Shown in pieces: positions 7,632-16,507 of a stretch of 24,587 nucleotides of DNA. The translations under genes and the position numbers were made by a program. The stretch is taken from contig NPFB01000170.1 of NCBI GenBank assembly GCA_014084085.1, positions 42,778 through 67,364 on the forward strand, in the 5' to 3' direction. The DNA is from Hondaea fermentalgiana (lineage: Eukaryota > Sar > Bigyra > Thraustochytrida > Thraustochytriidae). How positions within the stretch are numbered: the stretch's first letter is position 1; the number at the start of each line of letters is the position of its first letter. Below the pieces are notes generated by a model, which worked only from the letters and a program-made list of their open reading frames with translations, searched no databases and was not told the origin of the DNA.

Positions 7632-9022
7632 CAGACGCAGACGCAGCACAGACGCCATCGCGGAAGCCGGCGTCTCCCCCCGTCCACCACGGCCGCAGCA
7701 GCAGGGCAAGCAGCAGCAGCAACTGCAAGCGCGGGTTTCCGACCGCGCCGCGGGACTACTACGGTGGAAAACCCAACCCTACCTCCGAGTCACTCACTCC
7801 CTCGCTGTCATGCGCCTCGAAGCACGTCGCAAAGGCAACAAGCAGCAGCTCAGCGGGTGGCTTCGGGCTCGCGCTGGCTCCGGAGGCCGTGGCCCAGGAA
7901 ATCGAGCCTTCCGCGACCGCTGGCGCAGTCTGCAGCTGCTGCAGCTGCAGCTGCAGCTGCAGCTGCACAAAGAAGCCAGCTAAGCTGGCTGGTGACCGGC
8001 GGGTCAAGGCTTCGTCGGAGCCAGCAAGCTGACCCGGATGGATGGATGCGAGTGACATGAATGAATGGGTGGAGGATGGAACCCTTGAAGGAATACTGGC
8101 GAGAGCATGACGTGCGCGAAGCGGTACGGCGGAGGTGGCGGGGGTGAAGCAGAGGAAACCAGCCTCCGCGACCGCCACGGTGCGGCCAAGATTATGGAAA
8201 GCGCGACTTCCGAACCGGGACTGTGACTGACTCTGAGACGGCGCGGCAGCGGCACGGACGCCAAAGAGGTAGTTTCGACGTGAGAGCGCCCACCACAGAA
8301 GCGAGCCTCACGCCTCAGGAAAGGTGGACTTGGGGGGAAAAGATGGAGATGTTGTGAAGCCAAGCCGAGTCTGCAAGGAGCCCCGTCCGCGTCCAGGATA
8401 TCAGCCATTCCGTTGGCAAGGAGGCTTGTCTCGGGCAGCGCAAACGTAGGACCAGCAGGAAAGAAGGTAGTCTGGCCTCGAGACAATGTTCAATGTTCAC
8501 CGCAACAAGGACAATGGCATGCTATGGTATCTGCAGCTGACTGACTTTAAGCCTAAACGGTATTCGAGATGCCGGAGGGCACGACCATTTAGTTCTCCTT
8601 GCTTGTGGACAAGGCTGATGCCGCTTTTTCTGAATTCTTTTCCAAATTCTATCAAGAATCCAATCAATGATAATGATGCTCATCATCATCGTCCGTCATA
8701 CTTTTTTTCCTCTCTCTCTTCCTCTCTTTATCCGCAGCTGCATCTGCATTGCCTTCGCTTTCCGCTACAGCTACGCGCGCCGCAGCAAATCAATCTCCGC
8801 TCCCTTGCCTTCCCTCTCCTTCTTCCCTTCCTTTCGATCATGCATAACCTCTGTAACGTGCGCAACCCCAAAAGCGGGTGGCCACCACTCGCCGATTGAA
8901 TGATGCAGAAGCAGCAGAACTGCTGGTCCTGGTCGAGCGCTCGCTTGGGAGCAGGCGGCGTGCGCGGGGCGCAGAGCGAAAGGAGGCCGAGGTCGCGCAG
9001 ATAGACAAAGGGCCGCGCAAGG

Positions 9023-10741
9023 ATGGCGGACGTTGCCGCGCCCGCGCAGGGCGTGTGCTGCGTTTGCGGCGTGTCGATGGTCGCGAACCGCATCAACACG
9101 TGCGCGCAGTGCTTGCAGACGAACCACGACGTGACCGCAGACCTGGCCAAGAACGGCGTGCTCATGAAGTGCAAGGGATGCGAGAGATATCAAAAGCCGC
9201 AGACGGGCTGGATTTACTGCGCGCCCGAGAGCAAGGGCCTGCTGGCGCTCTGTCTGAAGAAAATCAAGGGCCTCAGCAAGGTCCACCTCGTCGACGCCTC
9301 CTTCATCTGGACCGAGGAACACTCGAAGCGCATCAAGGTCAAGCTCGTGGTTCAAGATGAAATCGCGCGGCAGGTCAAGCTGCAGCAGGCCTGCGTCGTC
9401 GAGTTCGTCGTTCAAAACAAAATGTGCGAAGACTGCCACATGCAGGAGGCCAGCGTGACGTGGAATTCCGTTGTGCAGCTGCGGCAAAAGGTCGAGCACA
9501 AGCGAACCTTCTTGTACCTAGAGCAGCTCATTCTCAAGCACCAGCTCGACTCACGGACCGTGCGCGTCGAGCCCATGCCCGACGGCGTCGACTTTTACTT
9601 TGCTGCGCGCAACGACGCCGTGCGCTTCCTCGACTTTGTCGAGACGGTGGTGCCCGTGCGCTACAAAACGAGCAAGAAGATCATCTCGCAGGATCTCAAG
9701 AGCAACATTGCCATTCACAACTTTACCTATTCTACGGAGATTGTGCCCATCTGTCGTGATGATGCCATTTGTCTGCCGCGAAGCATGGCGCAAAAGCTCG
9801 GCTCCATCTCGCAGTTCGTGCTGTGCCAGGCTGTTACCAATGTCATGCGTTTTATTGACCCTGTGTCGTGCCAGGTGGCCGAGCTTTCAGGGGAGCGCTA
9901 CTTTCAGCAGCCTTTCCGGGCGGTGCTTTCCTCGCAGCGTCTCGTTCCCTTTGTTGTGCTCGACGTGCAGCTGCAGGAAATGCCAGCTTTGAAGGAAGAC
10001 GAGGAGGAAGAGAACGACGGCGACGACGAGGATGAGGCTGACGCCCAGGCAAAGGTCGGCGGCAAGCGTCGGCGCCGGCAAAAGGGTCGCGGCAAGAAAA
10101 AGACCCGCGGCACGGGCAAGCTTGCCAACTCATTGCTCAGCGTCTCGGGTGCGAACCTCAGCGCTTCGCATCGCATCGCACTCGTCGAAGTTGCCCGGGA
10201 AGACGACTTTGGCGTTAATGACAATCGGTTCTTTGTCTACACGCATCTCGGCTACCTGCTCAAGCCCGGCGACATGGCGCTTGGCTATGACATGCGCACA
10301 GTCAATTTGAATGATGAGATCACCGATGAGCTCGCAGACAAGGACGGTATTCCAGACATTGTCCTTGTGCGGAAGCACTACCCCAAGTGGCGCAAAAACG
10401 CAGCCAAGCGCCGCAAGTGGAAGCTCAAGTCCATGGTTCTCGACGGCAAGGGCGACGCCGGCTTTGGCGTCGTTTCCACCGTTGAAAACCACGCCGCCCT
10501 CGAGCGCGATCGCGAGATGTTTATGCGCGATATCGAGGAGGATGCAGAGTTCCGTGCCAAGATGAACATTTACAAGGACGATCGTCCCGCAAAGGATCGC
10601 GCCACCACCGACAAGCTCGACGACGATGACGACGATGACGATATCGAGGACGACGCGCCTATTATCGGGGTTGAGTCCATGCTCGACGAGATGAAGCTTT
10701 CGGCGCCCACCAGCAAGGATGATGACGCCGAGTCCCTGTAA
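9023..10741 (+). CDS. NMD3: 60S ribosomal export protein NMD3
   Basis: Predicted 572 residues. NMD3 binds nascent 60S subunits in the nucleus and links them to the export receptor CRM1/XPO1, and is released in the cytoplasm. The zinc-binding N-terminus shows CCVCG (12-16), CAQC (27-30), CKGC (50-53) and, later, CEDC (135-138). Conserved family blocks include SKVHLVDASFIWTEEHSKR, RYKTSKKIISQDLKSN and THLGYLLKPGDMALGYD. An acidic plus basic insert (about 320-365) contains a Lys/Arg-rich stretch that may act as an NLS. The C-terminus has a Asp run, then IIGVESMLDEMKL, a leucine-rich candidate nuclear export signal as in human and yeast NMD3. ATG 9023 gives the expected N-terminus. The coding region is uninterrupted. 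Its TAA stop lies inside a GTAAGT donor-like sequence, so a spliced form with a different C-terminus is possible. Confidence 0.96.
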   Translation: MADVAAPAQGVCCVCGVSMVANRINTCAQCLQTNHDVTADLAKNGVLMKCKGCERYQKPQTGWIYCAPESKGLLALCLKKIKGLSKVHLVDASFIWTEEHSKRIKVKLVVQDEIARQVKLQQACVVEFVVQNKMCEDCHMQEASVTWNSVVQLRQKVEHKRTFLYLEQLILKHQLDSRTVRVEPMPDGVDFYFAARNDAVRFLDFVETVVPVRYKTSKKIISQDLKSNIAIHNFTYSTEIVPICRDDAICLPRSMAQKLGSISQFVLCQAVTNVMRFIDPVSCQVAELSGERYFQQPFRAVLSSQRLVPFVVLDVQLQEMPALKEDEEEENDGDDEDEADAQAKVGGKRRRRQKGRGKKKTRGTGKLANSLLSVSGANLSASHRIALVEVAREDDFGVNDNRFFVYTHLGYLLKPGDMALGYDMRTVNLNDEITDELADKDGIPDIVLVRKHYPKWRKNAAKRRKWKLKSMVLDGKGDAGFGVVSTVENHAALERDREMFMRDIEEDAEFRAKMNIYKDDRPAKDRATTDKLDDDDDDDDIEDDAPIIGVESMLDEMKLSAPTSKDDDAESL

Positions 10742-10792
10742 GTACCATTATGATGCTGCATTCTTTTTTTTTTGGTTTTCTTTCACTTGCAG
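10738..10792 (+). other. Candidate intron overlapping the NMD3 stop codon
   Basis: A perfect donor GTAAGT begins at 10738 and contains the NMD3 TAA (10739-10741). A strong acceptor follows: a T-rich tract (10761-10782) then cacttgcag ending at 10792, giving 55 bp. A second AG two bases on would give 57 bp. Splicing would remove the stop. The 55-bp form continues in frame to TGA 11076-11078; the 57-bp form adds about 38 residues and stops at a TAG near 10911. Without splicing the protein ends at a normal-looking NMD3 C-terminus. Only transcripts can decide. Confidence 0.5.
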
Positions 10793-11363
10793 AGCAAGCG
10801 ACGACATCTTTCCTCGATCTCTGCCAATGCTGATGCTGTGCCGGCATTTTTGGCTTTCGCTGTTGGTGCTGGCTTACTTGCTCCGCTTCCAAAGAAAACC
10901 AAATTCCTGTAGTCTGTTTGTACGGCACACAAAAAGAATGAAAGAAGACTCCGTGTTCGGGTGCTTGACATTCTGCATCACCAACCAAACCAAATCATCC
11001 CTGCGTTGCACAACATGCGATCAATCATTCCTCTACCTTCGGCAGCGACCTTCGTTTGGCATCTCTCCACCTCCCTGATGTCCGTCATGATCATTCACGG
11101 CGACATCTTCGTGGAGGCCTAGGTAGTATGTGTGTCTGTCTGCCAATAATGGTGATGTTGATCGATGTTGGCAGGCTTGGAGTGGCTGCTGTCGTTGTTG
11201 CGGCGTGAGCAAATCAGCTTTGCTTCGACGCTCGACTGCAGCGGCCGCGCGGGACGCGAGGCGCCGTCGCCAGGGTCAACAGCGTTCCTCGCGAGCGAGG
11301 CGCGCGCACGCGGCCCGCACGTAGCGTGAAGCGGCGGGCTCCAGGCCTCGGCAGTGGACAACC
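10742..11363. other. Spacer between NMD3 and Sm-F
   Basis: About 620 bp. It starts with the candidate 55-bp intron sequence, then the likely NMD3 3' region (AT-richer to about 11100), then the GC-rich Sm-F leader. An open frame to 11078 contains a hydrophobic run and resembles nothing I recognise; it would be coding only if the NMD3 intron is used. No AATAAA was seen. Confidence 0.55.
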
Positions 11364-11878
11364 ATGGTGCGTGGCTCTGAGAACGAAATGGCGGCGAGGC
11401 AGCAGGCACGCAGGCGGGCAGGCGCGCGGGCGCGCATGCAGGCATGCAGGCATGCAGACAAGCAGGCAGAGAAGGTGGCGTAAAAGACAAAGACTGACCG
11501 AAAGAGATGAGCGCGTATGCTTTGGTTGAACAAACACACAGGCAGCAATTCAGAATCCGAAACCCTTCTTGACCGAGATGGTCGGCAAGGAGGTCATTGT
11601 CAAACTCAAGTGGGGGGTACGTTTGCATGGCAATCAGGCGCTGCGAGCTGAGGCCGAGCGATTTACTAACTCGAACGCAATTTGCATTTTGTTTTCCGCA
11701 GCATGAGTACAAGGGTTATCTTGTCAGCTTTGACAGCTACTTTAATCTGCAGTTGAGCGGCACCCAGGAGTTTCTTAATGGCGCCTTTGAGGGCAGCATC
11801 GGGGAGGTGCTTATTCGCACCAACAATGTGTTATATGTCCGAAAGGTTCCAGAAGATGACGGCGCCGCGGCAGCATAG
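11364..11878 (+). CDS. Small nuclear ribonucleoprotein Sm-F (three coding exons)
   Basis: Spliced coding exons 11364-11366 (ATG only), 11542-11616 and 11702-11878 give 84 residues; human and plant Sm-F are about 86-88. The protein begins [11 protein letters not shown] and contains the Sm1 motif around VKLKWGHEYKGYL and the Sm2 motif [15 protein letters not shown], then an acidic/Ala tail. NPKPFL and the KLKWG context separate it from the paralogue LSm6. Sm-F is part of the seven-member ring on U1, U2, U4 and U5 snRNAs. Both junctions are phase 0: ATG|gtgcgt...cacacag|GCA and GGG|gtacgt...tttccgcag|CAT. His replaces the usual Met after KLKWG. The start context ACCATGG is strong. The first exon boundary is inferred from frame, splice sites and match to the family N-terminus. 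Confidence 0.9.
11367..11541 (+). other. Sm-F intron 1 (175 bp, directly after the ATG)
   Basis: Donor gtgcgt follows the start codon; acceptor is caaacacacag. The intron carries imperfect gcag/gcatgcag repeats (about 11400-11470), GC-rich unlike its 3' end. Without it, the Sm-F frame lacks a suitable start. Confidence 0.8.
11617..11701 (+). other. Sm-F intron 2 (85 bp)
   Basis: Donor gtacgt and acceptor tttgttttccgcag with a T-rich tract. Removal joins KLKWG to HEYKGYL exactly as in the Sm1 motif of Sm-F family members, in phase 0. Confidence 0.95.
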
Positions 11879-12416
11879 TTTCTTTGTCTAGATTTATATC
11901 CTCTGACGCATTTCCATTTCTTGCTTGCCTGCTTTTCTTGCTTTTTGGCGCTTCATTCGTTTGCTTTGTCGCGAACACCTCAAGCGGTCATTGAAACCTT
12001 CCCCTCTGCCTATCTGACTTCGCGTGCTATTGTGTATTCACGAAAAGCACTCATTTCTTGCAGTTTGTTCATTTTGCCAGTTGGTTGTCGCTAGGCCCTA
12101 CAATCTTTACCGTAGCACGTGCAGAGCAAACCAACTCACAGTCAATCAACTTGGTCACCCGCAAGGAGCGTTCTGGTGAGCGGATCTGCATTCCGTGCCT
12201 GGACGCCGTGGCGCCGCGCTTGGTCCCAGTCTAGCGCTCCTGTGTTCTTAGATGGGACCCAGGGTCGGTCCATCTGAGTCCTGCTAATTCCACTCCACCA
12301 TTATTCCACGTTTCAATTTGTGCAGACTTCCCCAAAGCGAGTGACCTCTGGCTGTCTATCTATCGTGTGGACATGACAAGGTGGCCTGTCTTGTAAAATG
12401 GTTCGGAGCTTGGACA

Positions 12417-12436
12417 TGGGCCGGCCGGCCGGCCCA
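12417..12436. repeat. 20-bp perfect palindrome of GGCC units
   Basis: TGGGCC, GGCC repeats, then GGCCCA: the 20 bases equal their own reverse complement. It lies in the spacer after Sm-F. It could form a hairpin or be a simple-repeat product. Confidence 0.8.
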
Positions 12437-12597
12437 ACTTGAAGGTGGTGAAACGCTCTTTTCCTTTTTTCCTCCTTTTTGCCGTTTCTGCATCTTCCGC
12501 CATCGACACGACTGCGCTGCGACAGCTACATGTACGAGCGCATTGACACGTCAATTTGAGTCGCCACCGTGCCCGACTTGTCTTGTGCGGCCTCGTC

Positions 12598-12598
<1 letters not shown>

Positions 12599-12642
<44 letters not shown>
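12599..12642 (+). repeat. (GCA)14 trinucleotide tract
   Basis: Fourteen uninterrupted GCA units followed by GC. Depending on frame it would encode poly-Ala, poly-Gln or poly-Ser, but none of the frames has a recognised gene. A likely length-variable microsatellite. Confidence 0.9.
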
Positions 12643-13451
12643 TCTCCTGGTCGATGGCTCGGATCATGACATTGTTTTCTCCAAAGAAGCCTCCGTCACC
12701 ACACCACCCGCTTTCTTTCTCTCACGCAATCAGGCAGGCATCTATCTACCTATACCTCCGCGCGAACTGCACGGGCAATCGTTCCGGACCGTTGCTTCTC
12801 GATGGTATCCATCCATCCCGCGAGGTGGAAAGGCCATGCATGCATGCATGTAGTGAGTGCAGCAGATATCAGCTTCGGCCACACACGAAGGCTTGTCGTG
12901 GATCTTGGTTCTTGTTCTTGTTCTTATTGTCGATCATGATGAAGGTTACAGCTGTTCCTGGGTCCTCTTTTGCCTGCAGCAGCAGCGCGGTGCTCTTGTT
13001 CTCGGTCCTCTTCATGCCGAACAGCAGGACATCTTCTTCCTTCGCCGACCCTCCTCGTCGTCCTTCTCGATCCTGGGACGCCTTTCCCGCTCTTCATCTT
13101 CATCCTCCTCCTCGTCATCGCCCTCTTGTTCCTCATCTCGCGCACGTCATCACGCCCAACTCCTCCTCCTCCTCCTCCTCCCCGTTACGAACCCGCACGC
13201 ATCCCCTCCTCCAGCGCGGCCGCGTCGTAGCGGAAGACCTCCAAGACGTTGCGCGAGACTCTCCCCTCCCTCCCCATACGAGCAAGCAGGCGATCAGGCT
13301 TGAGAGAGAGAGAGAGAGATTGATTGATTGACCCACCCGGCGCAGCAGCAGTCTTCGTTCGAGAGAGCGAGCGGCCGCGGCACGTCCGCTCGCGGCGCGG
13401 CCCCTGCGCGCGGCGAGGCAGCAGCGCGGCGCGTCTGGGCGGGCGGGCGCG

Positions 13452-13488
13452 GGCAGCGGCAGCGGCAGCGGCAGCGGCAGCGGCAGCG
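13452..13488 (+). repeat. (GGCAGC)6 hexanucleotide repeat
   Basis: About six copies of GGCAGC lie about 55 bp before the assembly gap. Its GC richness and repetition probably contributed to the assembly break. Confidence 0.8.
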
Positions 13489-13541
13489 CGCAGCGGGCTC
13501 GGCGCGCGAGATCGGGGCGCGAGATCGCCGCGCGGAAAAGC

Positions 13542-13641
13542 NNNNNNNNNNNNNNNNNNNNNNNNNNNNNNNNNNNNNNNNNNNNNNNNNNNNNNNNNNN
13601 NNNNNNNNNNNNNNNNNNNNNNNNNNNNNNNNNNNNNNNNN
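13542..13641. other. Assembly gap (100 N)
   Basis: Exactly 100 undetermined bases, the usual placeholder for a gap of unknown size. It sits in very GC-rich sequence 84 bp before the kinase ATG, so part of the kinase leader, or an upstream exon, may be missing. Confidence 0.98.
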
Positions 13642-13725
13642 CGAGCGAGCGCGCGGGCGCGGCGAGGGCGGCGAGGGCGGCGGAGCTGGCGGCCTGGCGG
13701 CGGCGCCGGCGCCGAGAGAGGCGAG

Positions 13726-16248
13726 ATGCTGCAGCTGCTCGGCCTGCGCAGGAAAAAGTCGGCGACGGCCAACTCGGCCGCCACTGCCGCCGCCAAGCAG
13801 GAGCAGCAGCAGCAGGAGCAGCAGAAGCAGCAAGAGCAACGGCAAGAGGTCCGAGCCGGAGCCTCTGGCGCTGAGAAGGTCGAGGGAAACAGCGCGAAGA
13901 ACTCCAGTCCTCGCGATGATAAAGTTCTCCATGGCGACCTCAACGGCACCCCCGAGGTCGCAGTGACGACCGGGAACAAGGAGATTGACCAGGCTGTCGA
14001 GGAAAAGGCGCGCCGGCTCGATGACGACGAGGATCGCGATGGCGGCGACAACGTCGACGAGGATGCTGGCGTTCCCGCGCTTCTGACCAAGGCCGCCGCT
14101 GATCCCGAGGAACCCAAGCAAGAAAAGCCAGATGTGCGCGAGACGAATGACGAAAACGAAAAGAATGCCCAAAGTGGTGGTGGTGGTGGTGGTGGCGATC
14201 AACTTGTACAAAGCGCCGGAGAAACCAAACACGAGGAGAAAAAGGACGAAGAGGAGGGGGAGACCGGAACCCCTACCAATCATGAGACCCGAAATTCCCT
14301 CGTGGGTTCCGAGGAACCCGACCAACAGATGGATGCAAGTCAGACGGCCGAAGAAGCCATGGATGCCACGCTTCCCCGCAACGTCAGCAAGGATGACAAG
14401 GAGGAAGCACGTCCGCGCGCATCGTCGTATGCCTCTGCAGTGCGCAAGAATTTGTCCCCTGGCGCTGGTGCTGACGAAGGCCATGGCGAGGCCGCGCAGA
14501 CCGCAGGCGCCGAGGGGGATGATGTCAAAGAAGCCGAGGCAGCAGAGTCACCGGCAAATCATGGAACTGTGGACTTTTCGACGCTCGAGGTACAGCTTGG
14601 CGCGAGCAATGACTTGGTCACCAAAGACTCCAGCGCGTCAGAGGATCTATTCGGAACGCTTCCCATCAACTTGAACGGCGATTTGCACGCCAAGTACGAT
14701 GAGCTGGCAGAGACGCAAAAGACTGGCGCGCAGGGCGCGGTCGCCGGAGACGCTTCGTCGCCTTCGAAATGGCGTGAATCAACAAACATGCACGATCCTG
14801 AAGAGTTGTATGAGCTGTTATCAGAGCTGGGCGAAGGGTCATACGGATCAGTGTTCAAAGCAAGGCACAAGCCATCGGGGCGCATGTGTGCCGTCAAGAT
14901 CGTCCCGACCGAATCCGAAGATACCGAGGAGCTGCGCAAGGAGATTGACTACCTTAAAAAGGGCAAGCACGACTTTGTCGTGGGCTACCACGGAAGCTAC
15001 CAGCAGGAGGGCCTCATCTGGATCATTATGGACCTCTGCGAGGCCGGAAGCGTTAGCGACCTCATGCGTGCTACGCGGTCGACCTTGTCCGAGTCTGAGA
15101 TCCGCGGCATTGCGGTGTGCATGCTTTTGGGTCTGCGCCACTTGCATGATCAGCGCATGATCCACCGCGACATCAAGGCGGGAAACATTTTGCTCACCAA
15201 TGATGGCATCGCCAAATTGGCGGATTTTGGCGTCTCCAAGCAGCTGAGTACGATCCAGTCCAAGGCAGACACAACGATTGGAACGCCCTTTTGGATGGCG
15301 CCTGAAGTGATTCAAGACGGCAGGTACAAGACGAACGCGGATGTGTGGAGCCTGGGCATTACGCTCATCGAAATGGCCGAGGGCGAGCCGCCGTTCACCA
15401 ATTTGCACCCGATGCGCGCGCTCTTTGTGATTCCGAAAAAGCCACCAGCGACCTTCAAGGACCCGGAGCAGTGGTCGCCTGAAATGAATGACTTTTTGGC
15501 ACAGTGTCTCATCAAGGAACCGAGTCTGCGCAAATCCTGTGCGGAGCTCCTGCAGCATCCATTTGTCAGGGATGTGGCCAAGGAGCTCGAGGCTGCGTGC
15601 AAGGCCGGAACTCTGCACGAGACCTCGGTGGCACAAACGCTGTCTGGCCTTGTCAACGAGTGCCTGCCCATCATTGAGCGTCGTCGTAAAGAGCGCGAGC
15701 AGAGTGCCGAGCGCTCCGACGACACCGGTGTTGGCAACACTGCCAAGCTCAAGTCTGGCACCATTGCTGGCACTGTGGCGCTGCCGCGAGGCGGGGTTGA
15801 TTCGACGGTGCGCATGAACGATACTTTTCGCGTCCCGAGTGGAACGCTTGCCGAGACGGGCGGCGACGGCACTGTTGCAATCGACGAGCAGGCCTTTATG
15901 AACTACTTTAAGAGCACTGCAAAGGCCTCGGACGTGGACGCTGCAGGCAATGGGCCTGGTCAGGGTGACACGCTTCGCTTCGATAAGGATATGCTCGACC
16001 GTACGGTCAAGCTCGGTGCCTCTCCAGCTGGTTGCTCCGACACGATTCGCTTGAGTCCCGATGCGCTCAAGCTCGCGGGTCTTGGCGCAGGCAGCACGGA
16101 CACAGTACGCCTCGGTGGGGGGCGCAAGACGGTCAAAATGTCTGGGACCTTGTGCGAAAGTACGCTAAACACCGCCGCGGAGCACGCCCAGGGCGACGGC
16201 GACGGCGGCGATGATGATGATGCCTCGAACTTTATGAAGTATTTTTGA
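13726..16248 (+). CDS. Ste20/MST (Hippo-like) Ser/Thr protein kinase
   Basis: Predicted 840 residues. Residues 1-355 are low complexity: a Gln run near 25-40, then acidic/Lys-rich sequence with a Gly run. The kinase domain (about 360-615) shows GEGSYGSV (glycine loop from 369), Lys391, HRDIKAGN (Asp482), DFG (Asp500), activation-loop Thr517 in TTIGTPFWMAPE, and HPMRALFVIP. DPEELYELL, AGSVSDL and the HPMRA segment match MST1/2-Hippo more closely than other Ste20 groups. After the domain, a 230-residue tail holds about a dozen Thr-hydrophobic motifs (GTV, DTIRL, RTVKL, KTVKM), like the MST linker motifs that are phosphorylated and bind MOB1. The motif FM-x-YF occurs twice: FMNYF (about 725) and FMKYF at the very end. 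No SARAH dimerisation helix is visible. ATG 13726 is the first in-frame ATG after the gap. Confidence 0.9.
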   Translation: MLQLLGLRRKKSATANSAATAAAKQEQQQQEQQKQQEQRQEVRAGASGAEKVEGNSAKNSSPRDDKVLHGDLNGTPEVAVTTGNKEIDQAVEEKARRLDDDEDRDGGDNVDEDAGVPALLTKAAADPEEPKQEKPDVRETNDENEKNAQSGGGGGGGDQLVQSAGETKHEEKKDEEEGETGTPTNHETRNSLVGSEEPDQQMDASQTAEEAMDATLPRNVSKDDKEEARPRASSYASAVRKNLSPGAGADEGHGEAAQTAGAEGDDVKEAEAAESPANHGTVDFSTLEVQLGASNDLVTKDSSASEDLFGTLPINLNGDLHAKYDELAETQKTGAQGAVAGDASSPSKWRESTNMHDPEELYELLSELGEGSYGSVFKARHKPSGRMCAVKIVPTESEDTEELRKEIDYLKKGKHDFVVGYHGSYQQEGLIWIIMDLCEAGSVSDLMRATRSTLSESEIRGIAVCMLLGLRHLHDQRMIHRDIKAGNILLTNDGIAKLADFGVSKQLSTIQSKADTTIGTPFWMAPEVIQDGRYKTNADVWSLGITLIEMAEGEPPFTNLHPMRALFVIPKKPPATFKDPEQWSPEMNDFLAQCLIKEPSLRKSCAELLQHPFVRDVAKELEAACKAGTLHETSVAQTLSGLVNECLPIIERRRKEREQSAERSDDTGVGNTAKLKSGTIAGTVALPRGGVDSTVRMNDTFRVPSGTLAETGGDGTVAIDEQAFMNYFKSTAKASDVDAAGNGPGQGDTLRFDKDMLDRTVKLGASPAGCSDTIRLSPDALKLAGLGAGSTDTVRLGGGRKTVKMSGTLCESTLNTAAEHAQGDGDGGDDDDASNFMKYF

Positions 16249-16507
16249 ACGAGTTTTTTTTTTGTTGGCTTTGTCCATCCATCCCTCTTGAAGCTGTTCG
16301 GCGGCGATGTCACAGGGGATAGCTGCATTGTGAGGAGGAAAAGACCAATCTTGCAAGCGGCACAAGCGGCACGGGCGGCGGGAAACGACTGGAGACGCGG
16401 GCCTTTAGCAAGTTGTCTCTTTTTTCCCTTTCTCCGTGGCGACATAGCCAGCGCACATTTCCGAGAGAGAAGTATTGTTACGTATCAAGATACACAATTT
16501 CCTTACA

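Larger units (their letters stand above)
6758..9022. other. 2.3-kb divergent spacer between transporter and NMD3
   Basis: No gene recognised. It must hold both promoters and leaders. Seen from left to right: TGCC repeats (6891-6915), a 12-bp repeat cgcgcgtcgagt (about 6924-6957), a cluster of CATCTG/CAGATG hexamers (7562-7631), a CTGCAG/GCTGCA run (about 7931-7967), a perfect 8-bp inverted repeat agccagct-a-agctggct (7974-7990), and an AT-richer T/C-rich stretch (about 8630-8840). Several frames of 130-220 codons are open, but they are low-complexity Ala/Ser/Arg/Pro and occur on both strands at once. Confidence 0.6.
11879..13725. other. 1.85-kb spacer between Sm-F and the MST-like kinase
   Basis: No gene recognised. 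It begins with a T/C-rich 3' flank of Sm-F. It then holds a GGCC palindrome (12417-12436), a GCA trinucleotide tract (12599-12642), a CATG palindrome run (12835-12850), a CTC/TCC-rich stretch (about 13040-13200), a GA run (about 13302-13319), a GGCAGC hexamer repeat (13452-13488) and the assembly gap. Open frames here encode homopolymers (Gln, Ser, Ala, Leu) in different frames and are not credible genes. Confidence 0.6.

Noticed and set aside
7358..8060. Two overlapping + strand frames of 210-224 codons in the transporter/NMD3 spacer
   Set aside because: Ser/Ala/Arg/Gln low complexity produced by CAG/GATG-type repeats, with the opposite strand equally open.
8771..9499. 242-codon minus-strand frame opposite the NMD3 start
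   Set aside because: Shadow of the NMD3 coding region, caused by its GC-rich codons.
12381..13331. 316-codon frame with a 14-Gln run
   Set aside because: The Gln run comes from a (GCA)n microsatellite; the rest is Ser/Arg/Pro low complexity and matches nothing.
13324..13725. Open frame extending the kinase upstream through the N gap
   Set aside because: The frame is open only because N codons are not stops; flanking sequence is repeat-derived Arg/Ala.
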